Below are positions 45,697 through 56,900 of a stretch of DNA of 64,000 nucleotides, in pieces. The translations under genes and the position numbers were made by a program. Source of the DNA: Anodontia alba (Eukaryota; Mollusca; Bivalvia; Lucinida; Lucinidae); contig OZ024829.1 in the NCBI GenBank assembly GCA_964016985.1, forward strand, positions 69,628,267 through 69,692,266, given 5' to 3'. The notes below the pieces were generated by a model. It did not search any database. It was not told where the DNA came from and saw only the letters and a list, made by a program, of their open reading frames with translations. Within the stretch, counting starts at the first letter, position 1. Each line of letters begins with the position of its first letter.

Positions 45697-46585
45697 TAGT
45701 TGCGGTCATGGTACCAAAGCCGTAATCCAAACTCATAAATCCATAAACGAATGACGAATTAGAATGTTCAGACCAACAGACATGGACCCCAGAACAAAGG
45801 GTGTAATCAGGCGTCCGCGGATAGTAAGCATTACTTGGTAAGCAAGCTTCGCCCACCATGCCCATAGGCCTGAACAAAGGAATATCGGTAGAAGCGTATG
45901 TCCGGGATTTGGGAAGTCTACTTATGGCGCGTCACTGGCAAAAACATCAGAAACAATTCTGGAAACTGCCACATTGTAGGGATTGACCAGATCATGATGT
46001 CTCCCATAGAACTTCTTAAGTGTTGCTACCAGTTTGGTTTTTTGATACCCCTGGTTCAACAACTTTGTAGTGAGCACTTTCCCACAGGCTCTGGCATAAC
46101 GGATTAACTGTGAAACGCAAACGCTGTATGCTGGTGCAGAAGGGATATTACTGCTCAGGAATGGAAGGTTAACAATGGGAAAATTGAAGTCATCCCGTTT
46201 GTTGTAAAGCCTAGTAGTAAGCTTTCCATTGTCAATGTAGAGATAACAATCCAAGTATGAGGAGGAGGCTGCAATCTCCGTTGTTTCCTTTATTTCAAGT
46301 TCATGTGGATAGATGAATTCCAAATACTCTGCAAATTTTGTGTTTTTCAGAGACAATACATCATCTATATATCTAGGTGAAATTGAACTGTTGTGCGAGG
46401 TGTTTCTTGCCTGCTTAGAGGAGACTTTGTACAAACTCAGCCTCATAGGAGTATAAAAACAAGTCGGCAAGTAACGGTGCACAGTTAGTACCCATCGGTA
46501 TGCTGATTGTTTGCTGAAATATCCGTCCGCCAAACTCCACAAAAATATTGTTGATTAGATATTCCAGCATCTTTATAGACAACTG
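45697..46585 (-). pseudogene. PLE-2 reverse transcriptase, antisense copy
   Basis: On the minus strand it runs from the MLEYLINNIF-like segment near 46575 through the GIPMGTN-type region and YIDD (near 46370) to SRIVSDVFASDAP at about 45922. The conserved ~220-bp extension can be read as FRPMGMVGEACLPSNAYYPR and following residues (45877-45690). A frame change near 46400 and a small deletion near 46085 (residues after RYARAC) disable it. It shows that PLE-2 moved on its own, separate from the DNA transposon that carries it in units A-C. Confidence 0.75.
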
Positions 46586-47218
46586 AATATTTTAACTTTG
46601 GTGGAATGGGCGCACCATTTTGAATATTTAATGAGGTTTCATAAAAATTAAAATTCCTTTCATAAAGGTAGTTATTTGCATGAAGTTGCTTTATTTTGGA
46701 GGAAATGATTGCTTGTCACTAGAATTAAAAGATTATAAAAAAAATCTGTAGCAAAATTATTCTTAAAACCCTTTATAATTTGGTTTTGAATATTTAATTT
46801 ATGCTGTGTGATGTCACAAAGCCTACAATATGGCGGAATCCATTTTTAATACATTCAAACCACCACAACTTCCTCATTTCTAGGCCGATCTTGAAAACTC
46901 CTGCATCAAAATAAATGGCTTGTCAAGCACTTTACTCTAAAATATATCTACAATTTACATTGCGTTCCCTTTAAATCAGCAGAAGGGAGAGAATGACTGA
47001 AAAAATCATTTCATGATTAATCTCTGCAAAACAGTCGAAGAAATATTGTGTGCTTCAAAATACTAGTTTTATGAAAAAAAAAAAAAAAAAAAAAAAAAAA
47101 AACGTGGAAAAAATAATGCTAATAGGTTGGTAACCCAATGGAATGTAAGATGATCTACTTGGGGTGAAAATTCACCCTATATCTAACACTGAAGGCGTGG
47201 GACAGACTGTATATTTGT
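46586..47218. other. Non-coding remainder of the 45697-47218 insertion
   Basis: Not present in copy 1 of the duplication. It contains an A29 homopolymer at 47074-47102. No domain seen. Confidence 0.55.
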
Positions 47219-47395
47219 GTAAAACCTAAGATATTGTTTACAGTCAAAATTCTTTATATTTGTGTGCCTGTTTTGACGTGTATTATCCGTCAATATATCA
47301 GCTACGTTAATAGACGTATGAATGCAGGCGACTATGCGCCATCAGTAACATTGTAAAATCAGTCAGGGAAATAATAGAATTGCTAAACGACTGCA

Positions 47396-47487
47396 TTAAC
47401 CAGCGGTCTTTAAATAATTCAACATCTGTTAAAGAATTAAGCAACTGGTTGTTTGATGCCTTAATGTTGTTGAATTAAAGACCGCTG
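47396..47487. mobile_element. Small MITE, paralogue of 2052-2153
   Basis: Same TTAACCAGCGGTCTTTAA start. The right TTAA is lost (ACCGCTGAATACC). Confidence 0.55.
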
Positions 47488-47959
47488 AATACCTGTATTA
47501 AGGAAATCAGCATTAGCGTAGCCTTTTCTGAAATGAAACCAGGGACAGACTTAAATTTTCAAGATTCTGCAGCAAACTTTCAATCTTTAAGATAGATTTA
47601 TTTGTACAAAATATTGGGAAGTAAATATGCCAGTTATAAGTTATTCATGATCCTTCAAACAATACAATAAAGCGAACAAACATATATTGAATATCATGAA
47701 AATATTTTTTTCCTTTACATCTATTCGGTCAGGTGGTTTTTAATGACCCTGTCGAAATTAGTATTAAAGGAATGAGAAAGATATTTGGTTTTCAATTAGC
47801 AAATGAGTTCAGGACAAAAACATTAATGTCAAGGGTCATATTTATGAAGATGGTCCATGTTAAAAGCACATGGACCATAGCCTTGTATTGACACTGTACC
47901 AAGGACCATAACTCTTAGAATATTGCACAAATCTAAAACATAATTTTAATAGCTAAATA

Positions 47960-49520
47960 TCTTATAAGAAATTAATCGAAATATGACCGTCATACAATAA
48001 CATATCACTTTGAAAAAAAGGTTGACGAAAAGGTAAACCTCGGACGACGCCCAACCACTCGGACATCGCTATTTTAAAGGACAGAATTTTCCGTGAAAAA
48101 AAACCTGTCCAAAAATACAATTTTGTCCAAAAAATGCTGGTAACTGATGTGGTCACTGGTAAGTATATAGAAAAGACTCAGCAACTGAAGCTACATAATA
48201 TCAAAATATTTTAAACCATTAATAAGGTATGGAGTGCACAAGAATTTGGCTTAGAAATTTGTTCAGGGAAGATAACTAGAAAAAGAACAAAGCAAGAGTT
48301 GTCCTTCTTGCATGCGACACTCCTACTTGATCTGATATATGTCCCTACCAAATATTATCACCTATCTCGAACAGTATGGGAGTTATGGCCTTCTAAAGAT
48401 TTCGGTTTCAGGGGAGATAAGTACATAACGAAGAAAGTAAGAGTTGACTCTCTTGCACGCGACACCTCTTCTGATCCTTTTTCTATGCCTCTACCAAATA
48501 TTATCAGCATATTTCAAACCATTAAGAAGTTATGGAGTGAACAAGAATTTGGCTTAGAAATTTGTTCAGGGCTGATAACTAGGAAAAGTAGATAGCAAGA
48601 GTTGTCCTTCTAGCGTGAAACACTCCTACTTGACCTGATTTGGTCCCTACCAATATTAAAAAATTATTTTTAATAGTATGGGAGTTATGGCCTGCACAAG
48701 ATTTCGGCTTCAGGGGAGATAAGTAAATAACGAAGAAAGTGAGAGTTGTCTCTCTTGCACGCAACAAGCCTACTGGTCCCTGCCAAATATGAAAGCAATA
48801 CACTAAAGAATAAAGGTAACATATCACTTTGAAAAAAAAACTTAACCAAAAGGGACGACTTCAGGGGAGTTAAGTACAGGAGAAAGTAAGAATTGACTCT
48901 CTTGCATGCGACACCTCTTCTGGTCCTTATCTATGCTTCTACCAAATATTATCAACAAATTAAAAACCATTAAGAAGTAATGGGGTGCACAATAATTTAG
49001 CTTAGAAATTTGTTCAGGGGAGATAACTAGAAAAAGCAATGCGCAAGAGTTGTCCTTCTACTTGACCTGATATATGTCCCTATCAAATATTATCAAATTA
49101 TCTTAAACAGTATGGGAGTTATGGCCTGCACAAAATTTCGGCTTCAGGGGACAAAGTACATAACAAAGAAAGTAGGGTCTCTTTTGCACGCAACACGCCC
49201 ACTGGTCCTTCTCTTCATTCCTACCAAATATGAAAGCAATCCACTGAAGAATAAAGGTAACATATCACTTTGAATAAAAGGTAAACCAAAAGGTAAACCT
49301 GGGGAAATAAATGCATAACGAAGAAAATGAGAGTTGTCTCTCACGCGACACGCCTTCTGGTCCACGCCCACTCTTCATCATTACCAAATATGAAAGCAAT
49401 CTATTGAAGAATAAAGGTAACATATCACTTTGAATCAAGGTTAATCAAAATGTAAACCTGGGACGACGCCCGACGCCAGCCCACCCGACGCCCGCCCGTC
49501 CGGACATCGCTATTTTAAAG
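47960..49520. repeat. Degenerate tandem repeats
   Basis: Blocks recur with changing order. CATATCACTTTGAA is at about 48000, 48817, 49260 and 49421. AATTTGTTCAGGG is at about 48256, 48557 and 49008. GGGAGTTATGGCC is near 48378, 48680 and 49110. CGGACATCGCTATTTTAAAG is at about 48060 and 49500. Short open frames inside are by-products. Confidence 0.75.
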
Positions 49521-49837
49521 GACGGATTTATTGAAAACTCCGCCCAAAATTGAATGAAAATAATCCTAAAATTTAAAGACACGAAAGTTCTTAGATAGTA
49601 TTACCAGAATAATCTCCCGGACAGACGGACGTAAGGGTGTTAAAATTATACCCCCTCTTTTTCAAAATGATTTATAAAGGTACCAAGTATCGAAGAGTAT
49701 AGTGAATGAATGAAAGTAATCCTAAAAAGTAAAGACCCGAAAGTCCTTAGATAGTGTAGTGCCTAAGACCCGTGTCTTCTAATAACAACGGACAGATGTT
49801 CTATTCAATTCCGTCTCGGAAAAGCGAAGGTAAAACA

Positions 49838-51395
49838 AAGGTAAGAGAAAAGTCCAGGGAGTGCCACAATCACAAACCGCAGCCCTTCCCAGACACCAAG
49901 AGGAAGAGGAAACCGACAAATCCAAACAAGCGCAAATCGAACAAACGTACGAAAAGCACTAACATTAGCTCTCTCTTCCCCAAGCGAGGTAATCGCAATA
50001 CTAAAAGGACAGAAAAACACAAGAACAAAATGACACATAGTAAGACATACAACAAATCGCCTCGTAGAATAAACCACAAAGCAACAAAGAGTAAGACTAA
50101 CACCGGGACCACCGCCTTAGAACGGTCAGTAGAGTAAACCACCGGGGGTTTAAAGCACTTTTACAGCTAGCTAACTTCACCCTGGGTCCCGATACTACTC
50201 TTAATGCAGAAATACATAAAAATTCGGTTCGCATAAAGGCTCCCAACTCAGTCAATGCATCAAAGCGAAAACATAAAAATCAAATTAATCACTATAATAA
50301 ACAAAGACGAGTACTCATGGCTAATTCTACTGTATGCCAGAGTAAATGAAAACCAATAGTTGAACCACGCGGGCCAAGCCAAAGACATATCGTCAAGCCC
50401 CAACCCACTGGTTAAAGTTTTACGAAGAGGCCGTCATTGAGTCTGAGGCCCGAACCGCCGTCGTGCAATTAAAGAGTGAAGCATAGCCATCAACAATGAC
50501 TGGGTTGACAACTAGGCATGCAGTCTGCCGCATAATATCCAGGCTATAGCCAATTCTTTTATAACGTTTAATAAGTTTTCTGAATTGCTCCGAAAAGTTA
50601 GATTTACCTACAATTTTTCTAAATCTGTACACTAAGTCACCGTAAAATTCTTGTTCTGATATACCTTGTTGCAGAAGTGTTTTCAGACTGACGCTATATT
50701 TTTCTAACAAGGCACTGTGTCTGCGATAAAATTTCGAAAACGCCTTACGAAGTTTAAAATAACGATAGCCCTGCCTAAGAAGTTTGGCAGTAAGGGCTTT
50801 ATTACGGTAGTTAAAGTCATTAAGATTTGAAGAAGCTCTGGTGAATCTAATAAGTTGAGATATATATACACCATATGAGGTACGCCGGGGGACATCGCCA
50901 TCCAGAAAAGGGAAATTGACTATATCAAAATCAAAATCGTCCCGTTTGTCATAAATTTTGGTGGAAACTGTACCATTAGATATACATAGATTCAAATCAC
51001 AAAAAAGGTGCCTCGGTATCGGAAGAATTTGCACTATTTAATTGGAGTTCTGTAGGGTATATCCGGTCCGCCATTTGGTCGAAGTAAATATTGTCAATAT
51101 TTAATAAATCATCAAGGTATCTTGAAGTTTCACGAGGAAGAGGAATACAAAAGGTGATTGTAAAGTGCAAACTCTGGCACTTGAAATAATAACACCATTA
51201 AATGAATGTACGGGGGGGGGGGGGGGGCTTTCTAGGGTCTCCACACGGCACAAACACAACAGGCGTGGTATGCAAAAAAAAGGTAAGAGAAAAGTCCAGG
51301 GAGTGCCACAATCACAAACCGCAGCCCTTCCCAGACACCAAGAGGAAGAGGAAACCGACAAATCCAAACAAGCACAAATCGAACAAACGTACGAA
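49838..51395 (-). mobile_element. PLE-1 copy, antisense, longest in the window
   Basis: On the minus strand it holds RYLDDLLNIDN (catalytic YLDD, near 51125-51095) and then, after a small frame change near 51000, the open frame 51034-50420. That frame has YDKRDDFDFDIVNFPFL, YGVYISQLIRFTR, FYGDLVYRFRKIV and the conserved end CTTAVRASDSMTASS. The spacer and 3' tail follow to 49838. At its 5' side (51281-51395) lies a second, partial tail, and between them a G17 run (51212-51228). The RT would prime on nicked target DNA. No GIY-YIG domain is included, so classification as Penelope-like rests on the RT. Confidence 0.7.
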
Positions 51396-51672
51396 AGTAA
51401 GTTTGTTTACAGACGACAGTATTTGCAGATTGCTTGAGCTCAATATACTAGGTAATTTACATTTAATGTTGATGTATTTTTTGTTCTTATTTACCCAAGT
51501 CTTCGGCTGTAGGCGTCCCCAATACATTGATATTTTAAAGGCGTCAAAATGCTAGAAAACTGAATGAGCAGATAGACGCTTATATAGTGAATAACGATAG
51601 TAGTATGTAAAATGAAAGTTTTGGTTTTCGACAATATTAGAACGCACTAAATTGCCGAGTACCAGTGTCAGA

Positions 51673-51679
51673 TATAAAA
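51673..51679 (+). promoter_or_regulatory. TATA box of the third element's LTR
   Basis: TATAAAA lies ~610 bp before the LTR end, a plausible core promoter position for a long R/U5. Confidence 0.45.
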
Positions 51680-52286
51680 GGCTGTGATTTCCGAGTCTCT
51701 AGTTCGGCGCTGCCTCTATATGACTTGGTAGCGTTAAAAATCTGATCAGTCAGTCAGTCAGTCTCTAGTTCAGTTTTGTCATTGGAAGCAATGAGTACAC
51801 ATCGCAAAAGAAATTATTAAAGTATGACCATACTTGACTTAGTCTGACGCGTCTCGAACTTACTTCTATTTCTCTTACGAAGCCCAGCTTCTGTTGAGAG
51901 TGTTGGAAGCAGTAGACACTAAGGCTAGAACAACAGAGTTGGAGGTCAAACTCTGCATTGTAACTCTAGAGCGTAGACACTTGGATTGAAAGCACAGCTT
52001 TCTCTCCTGAGTAGAAACTACCGAGAGTTTCCATTAGAGCTGATAATACCCCGTTACATAGTTGAGCGTCTGTGAGTCTGGTCTGTTAAAGTTTATAAAA
52101 CCAATCAGTGTTTCAACTTGATTATTTTGTTCATCCAATCAGTTGTAAATATCATCAGTACTAATCAAGTGGCGGAGCAGCCTAGAGGAAAATTTATATA
52201 TTACTAAAGATTTAAATGAATTGATTTGGCAAGGAAGCCATAAAACGTGTTATAACTGACAATTCGCAAGGCTACATGCTACAATT

Positions 52287-52305
52287 TGGTGGCAGCGGTG
52301 GGATT
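52287..52305 (+). other. Primer binding site, tRNA-Leu(UAG) type
   Basis: TGGTGGCAGCGGTGGGATT lies three bases after the LTR. It is fully complementary to the 3' end of animal tRNA-Leu(UAG), which ends AATCCCACCGCTGCCACCA. Confidence 0.85.
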
Positions 52306-52488
52306 GTTGATGATGAGGTTAGTGAAAATGCCACTAATAGTGTAAACAAGTTGCAAAGTGATCAAACACATAGTGAAGCCCAAAATGAAAAGAGACACAC
52401 GTTTTGTAAAAGAATTGCCCCAAAAAAAGAAGAAAACCCTAATCAGATTCTGTGGCTACTGAAAATTGGTAGGTATAAAGCCTTTTAA
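52306..52488 (+). pseudogene. Possible gag start, third element
   Basis: An open frame in phase with an ATG at 52276 (inside the LTR end) reads DDEVSENATNSVNKLQSD and further polar sequence to a stop at 52488. Position suggests the start of Gag, but no domain is recognisable and the rest is deleted. Confidence 0.35.
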
Positions 52489-52499
52489 ACCAATGGGAA

Positions 52500-53650
52500 A
52501 GATTTGATATAAAGGATGATAATCTCGTTAGACGTTGGAACATTTTAGGAACCAATAATATTAGGCGGCAAGCTATAGTACCTTTAAGCTTAAGGAGGAA
52601 AGTTCTCGAGTATTCACATGACATAAACGCTTCAGTCCATTGAGGTATGAACAAAACCTTAAGCAAGATTCAGCAAGGATATTATTGGCCAGGGCTTCAG
52701 AATGATGTCCGCGCATACGTAGGTGGTGTGAAAACAATTGCCAAAAAGAAACATCCTAGTAAGACAAGGATATCCCCTATGCAAGTAGTTAGGAGTCGGT
52801 ATCCGATGGAGAGAATAGCTCTGGATATACTTGGAGAATATCCTGTTAGTGAAAGTGGTAATAAGTATATCCTCGTTGTATCAGATTATTTTACAAAGTG
52901 GACAGAGAGTTTTCCAGTGCCGAATATGGAAGCAAAGACATGTGCCAAAATTCTCGTGACTGAAGTAGTTACACGTTTGGAGTGCCCAATAAAATTCACT
53001 CAGATCAGGGAAGACAGTTTGAAAGTCATCTCTACTCTGAAATGTGTGAATTACTACAAATAGAGAAAACAAGGACCACATTTTACCATCCTCAATCGGA
53101 TTGTATGGTTGAAAGGTTCAATCGAACGCTGTGTACAATGCTGGGTACTTCTGGGATAATTTGTTGCCATATATCATGATGGCCTATCGATCCATAGAGC
53201 ATGAAACAACAGGAATGTCACCTAACATCTTGATGCTAGATCGCGAAACAAGCACACCCCTTGATACTGCTTTTCAAATGCCTCCTGGAATCAAAAGTGC
53301 TAATACAAATGACTGGGTTTGGGAGTTAGGGGAAAGTTTAGAAGCTGTCCATAAATTCTTCAGACAAAATATCGGTCTTTCAATATACAGACAAAAGAGG
53401 TATCATGATCGTAAGAGTAATTACGGGAAAATTGAAGTAAATGATATTGTATATGTTTATTTCCCAGTAAAGCAAACTAGTCAATCAGTTAAGTTGAGTT
53501 CTTTTTTGGAAGGGCCCGTTTAGAATTAAAGAAAAGCTTGTAGATGTTTTGTTTATAGTAGACTGTGGCAGAAATGTCTCAAATGAGGTGATTCACATTG
53601 ATGGAATAAAGCGAGCTAAAACACAGCTGTTAAGTGATGAGATTGATCAA
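52500..53650 (+). pseudogene. Integrase of the third element, frameshifted
   Basis: The N-terminal zinc domain is present but decayed: GYYWPGLQNDVRAYV is followed by GGVKTIAKKK where the two cysteines should be. The core has ALDILGEYP (first Asp), IHSDQGRQFES (second Asp, near 52997) and MVERFNRTL (Glu, near 53109). The C-terminal part is SPNILMLDRETSTPLD and EVNDIVYVYFP, up to the 3' LTR. Three frames are used (52647-53063, 52982-53179, 53131-53523). Here integrase lies last before the LTR, the standard Ty3/gypsy order, in contrast with the other gypsy family in the window. Confidence 0.85.
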
Positions 53651-53681
53651 TTACCTGATACAAAAAGAACAACTGACCATT

Positions 53682-53843
53682 CATTATTTTGTTCATCCAA
53701 TCAGTTGTAAATATTATCAGTACTAATCAAGTGGCGAAGCAGCCCAGAGGAAAGTTTATATATTTCTAAACATTTTAATGAATTGATTTGGCAAAAAAGT
53801 CATAAAATGTGTGCTATGACAATTCGCAAGGCTACATGCTACA
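53682..53843 (+). repeat. 3' LTR of the third element, truncated
   Basis: It matches the last ~160 bp of the 5' LTR (52123-52283), ending GCTACATGCTACA. The upstream part of the LTR is deleted. Confidence 0.85.
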
Positions 53844-53957
53844 ATAGTATTGCCAGAATAATTTCCCGGACAGACGGACCTAAGGGTGTTAAAATTATAC
53901 CCCCACTTTTCCAAAATGATTTATAAAGGTACCTGTATCAAAGAGTATAGTGAGTGT

Positions 53958-56900
53958 TATAGTAGGTTATTTGAATACAATGGGTCCACTGAAAACAGTG
54001 AAATAATTAAAACGGATCAGTAACAATGAGTAAATGATGTATTATAGTGAAAAAAGAATATAAAACTAATCCATAAAATGAGTAAATTATATTAAACTTG
54101 AAGTTTATTTTGCTGTGATATCTTTGTATATTGCACATCTCCTATATATTGGTCTCTGGCACGGCAAACCATTCAGCCCCTTGTTTTTATATATAATACA
54201 GGTGCTTGTTCTTTACCTTTACGTTTCCAATACAACATTCTATGAGGAAATAGTAACTTAGGACACTTATCTGTTATTGCTTTAAAGAAAATGCGGATAT
54301 ATGTTCGATTTTATGTTTGTGGCTAATATGTTAAAATCATATCTAGCTTTTACAAACTCTGAGGAGATGCCACAAAGTTCACAGTCAACAATCGTTCCAA
54401 AAATATTTAAAGCACTTGTATAAATGTACAGTAAATTTTGCATTACATATATTTACTCAATATCCAAATGATTTATTACAATTAAGTACTCGTGCGAAAG
54501 TAGCATTAAGCACCTTAGCAACAAAGATGGTAATTTGTCTGCTACTATAAATACTTTCAGTCCGCATATACCTCAAACAGGTAGGTAGTGTTTTTTATGA
54601 TTATAATAGGCCGCCGGCCACCTATGGTTTACCTCACCCACCCCCGCATCCCCCCCCCCCCCCACGCCCCAGGGGTTATTTTGTAGACCAATTTTTTTTC
54701 TTATAGCCTATTATCTTGCAAGTATTTTGCAGCATGTTAGCCATGTGGCGATGGGGGCGTTACCCAGTAACAGCCTGTTGCATTCGTTACCCCTACAAAA
54801 AGTATAAAACAATAGGAAACTATTAAACCCATGAGAATAAGAGCAAAAGTAATTATATGATCCAACTAAATATATGAAGTTATAGAACAGTTCATTAGCT
54901 ACAAAATGTGATGTTTAAATATTCTTTTTGGCCTTACATAGTGTTACACATGTTACATTTTCTACGGTACCCTTTAGAAATAAGTATTTTAACTCGTACA
55001 GTTCATTTTTGTAGATTGTACATTGCCCCTTTGATCTTAACTTTGTAATTTGTGACAAGGTATTTAAATTTTCTTTCCAAAGCTACAAACATGGTCTCTC
55101 TAGCTTTAATACATTGTCAGTTATTGGGTGTTAAGCAATGTCACCCCACTGTGAAATGTAAGATTCAAAATATCATTTTCACATATTATCACACAAAATG
55201 TAGCCTAGAAGTTGTACAAATAAAGTGAATTCTTATTTGTAGCATTATATTTTAGTAATATGAGATATATAGGCGCATTAAAACCTGTCTGCCATATTAT
55301 TCTGCCCATAGTAACGTAGGTAACATCTAAAATATTTACAAATTGTGGGCTTTGGTGGTTTTCTGTATGGTGTTCTGCATCAGATTTTAATGCCTCTGTT
55401 TCGTATCCTTTTAAAGTTTTTGTAAGGATTTCCAAAACTCCGAATTTAATGCAGCAAGTCGTTGTCAGTTATATACATTTGTCAGTTATATACATTCAAT
55501 ACTGTTAACAGTAAAGTTGCTATCTGCATTATGGCCACTTTTGCATAAAATACTGAATACTGTCCTGAAGTTTTTAATGTATGGCAAATGCTTATAATTT
55601 CTTTATGTCTAAATAAAATATCTACAGTTGAATGATATGTCAGACCCTCACAAGACTCTGCTTAAGAATTTATCAATGGTAACATATGTAACACCTTTAT
55701 GTCTTAATTTTGAGGGATTTTGTCTCTGTAAAGGTATTTACCTATACCTTTATCACTTGAATTAATATTCAGTTTTACAATAATAAAATTCTATAACTTC
55801 ACATTTTCAGAATAAGAGGATATAAATGGCACATTCGCCTTATTTATTCTGTTATATTATCAGGTGCTTACGTAGGTAATTCATTTATCTGCAGTCTAAT
55901 TAACCTATGCAAATCAAGAATTTTATTGGTATATTCAGAAGATCCATATAATAACTTGCTACACTGATTTTTGTTATGATTTTTGTTTATGACCATCAAA
56001 TCTATATTTTAAAACATCGCACAGTATACAGTTGACCACAAAGTTGTATGTAACATAAAACATTATTTCTGATCAAACAATATTGGTACAAGCCAAGAAA
56101 TGCATGTTTTTTTTTGTACCACAGTAGCATTTACATGTAGTCCTGATTAAACAAAATGTTCTCTGTCATAAAAACAAAATGTTCACTATCAATATTCACT
56201 ACCGCAGGATATATAGGGCCTGTGAACACAGTGATGACTGGTTAATGTCTTCCCTGTGTGCTGAATGAAAAGCAAAGGACCTCAGCTTTCTCTAAGCAGA
56301 CTGCAAAGACTGGTCAGACTGAGCGTTCAGCCAGGCTGATACATTAAGATTATATAAAGTAAATATATAACACTTTGCCTTACCGTAATATGATTTTCCC
56401 CCAAACAAACAGTGTTACTTTATCATTTAAATATACAGAAAACAACTATCCTTAAAGATAAGTGTGTAACATTAGGCAAATTTAGAAACATACGCAGCCC
56501 AATGAAATCAAGTATATACCAGAGCAATTCAGTGACTTTAGCACCTTTAGAGATTAACTCCACTCTTATGTTCAAAACAAAAGTGGTATGCAACCTGCTT
56601 CTGTTTCATGCATATATTTGTTTATTTTTCTGTTATAACATAAACTACCGGTACTTAGCTGAAACTCATGAATAAAAATCAGATCAATATTGTTGGATAT
56701 AATTAGCTATAGTCAGCATTACATACTTAATATGAATTTGGTTTTAACTCCATGAGAGGACCTAGAAAAATTATTCTTAGTGTCAGAATATGCATTCCGA
56801 GCAGCAGAAGTTGTAGTCTAAGCGTTAGAGTATGTCTCAAATATAATTACTGGCAGAAGGAAAACGGCCTTAAAAAGTGTGGGGCTTTAATAATAGTAAT

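Larger units (their letters stand above)
43064..47740. repeat. Segmental duplication, copy 2
   Basis: It is collinear with 129-2294 plus 8090-8215. It carries later insertions at 44301-44936 (PLE-1 tails) and 45697-47218 (PLE-2 and flanking sequence) but lacks the gypsy insertion: near 47605-47640 the sequence reads straight across the AGTAA target. Confidence 0.85.
49755..52283 (+). repeat. 5' LTR of the third element (split by PLE-1)
   Basis: The LTR pieces are 49755-49837 and 51396-52283, with a TATA box TATAAAA at 51673-51679. The last ~160 bp match the 3' LTR (53682-53843). A (TCAG)n run lies near 51748. Confidence 0.75.
49755..53843 (+). mobile_element. Third LTR retrotransposon, internally deleted
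   Basis: The ends are TGTAG and CTACA (inverted), flanked by ATAG at 49751-49754 and 53844-53847, and the flanks rejoin to complete a tandem-repeat unit. It has a 5' LTR split by a PLE-1 insertion, a primer site, a possible gag start, integrase and a shortened 3' LTR. Protease, RT and RNase H are missing. Confidence 0.85.
49552..53957. repeat. 156-bp tandem repeat (two units), second split by an LTR element
   Basis: Unit 1 is 49552-49707. Unit 2 starts at 49708, is interrupted after TTAGATAG at 49754 and continues at 53848 (TATTGCCAGAATAATTTCCC) to 53957. Confidence 0.85.

Noticed and set aside
48299..48595. 98-codon frame MSFLHATLLLDLIYV
   Set aside because: It lies in degenerate tandem repeats. 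Repeat copies do not keep the frame.
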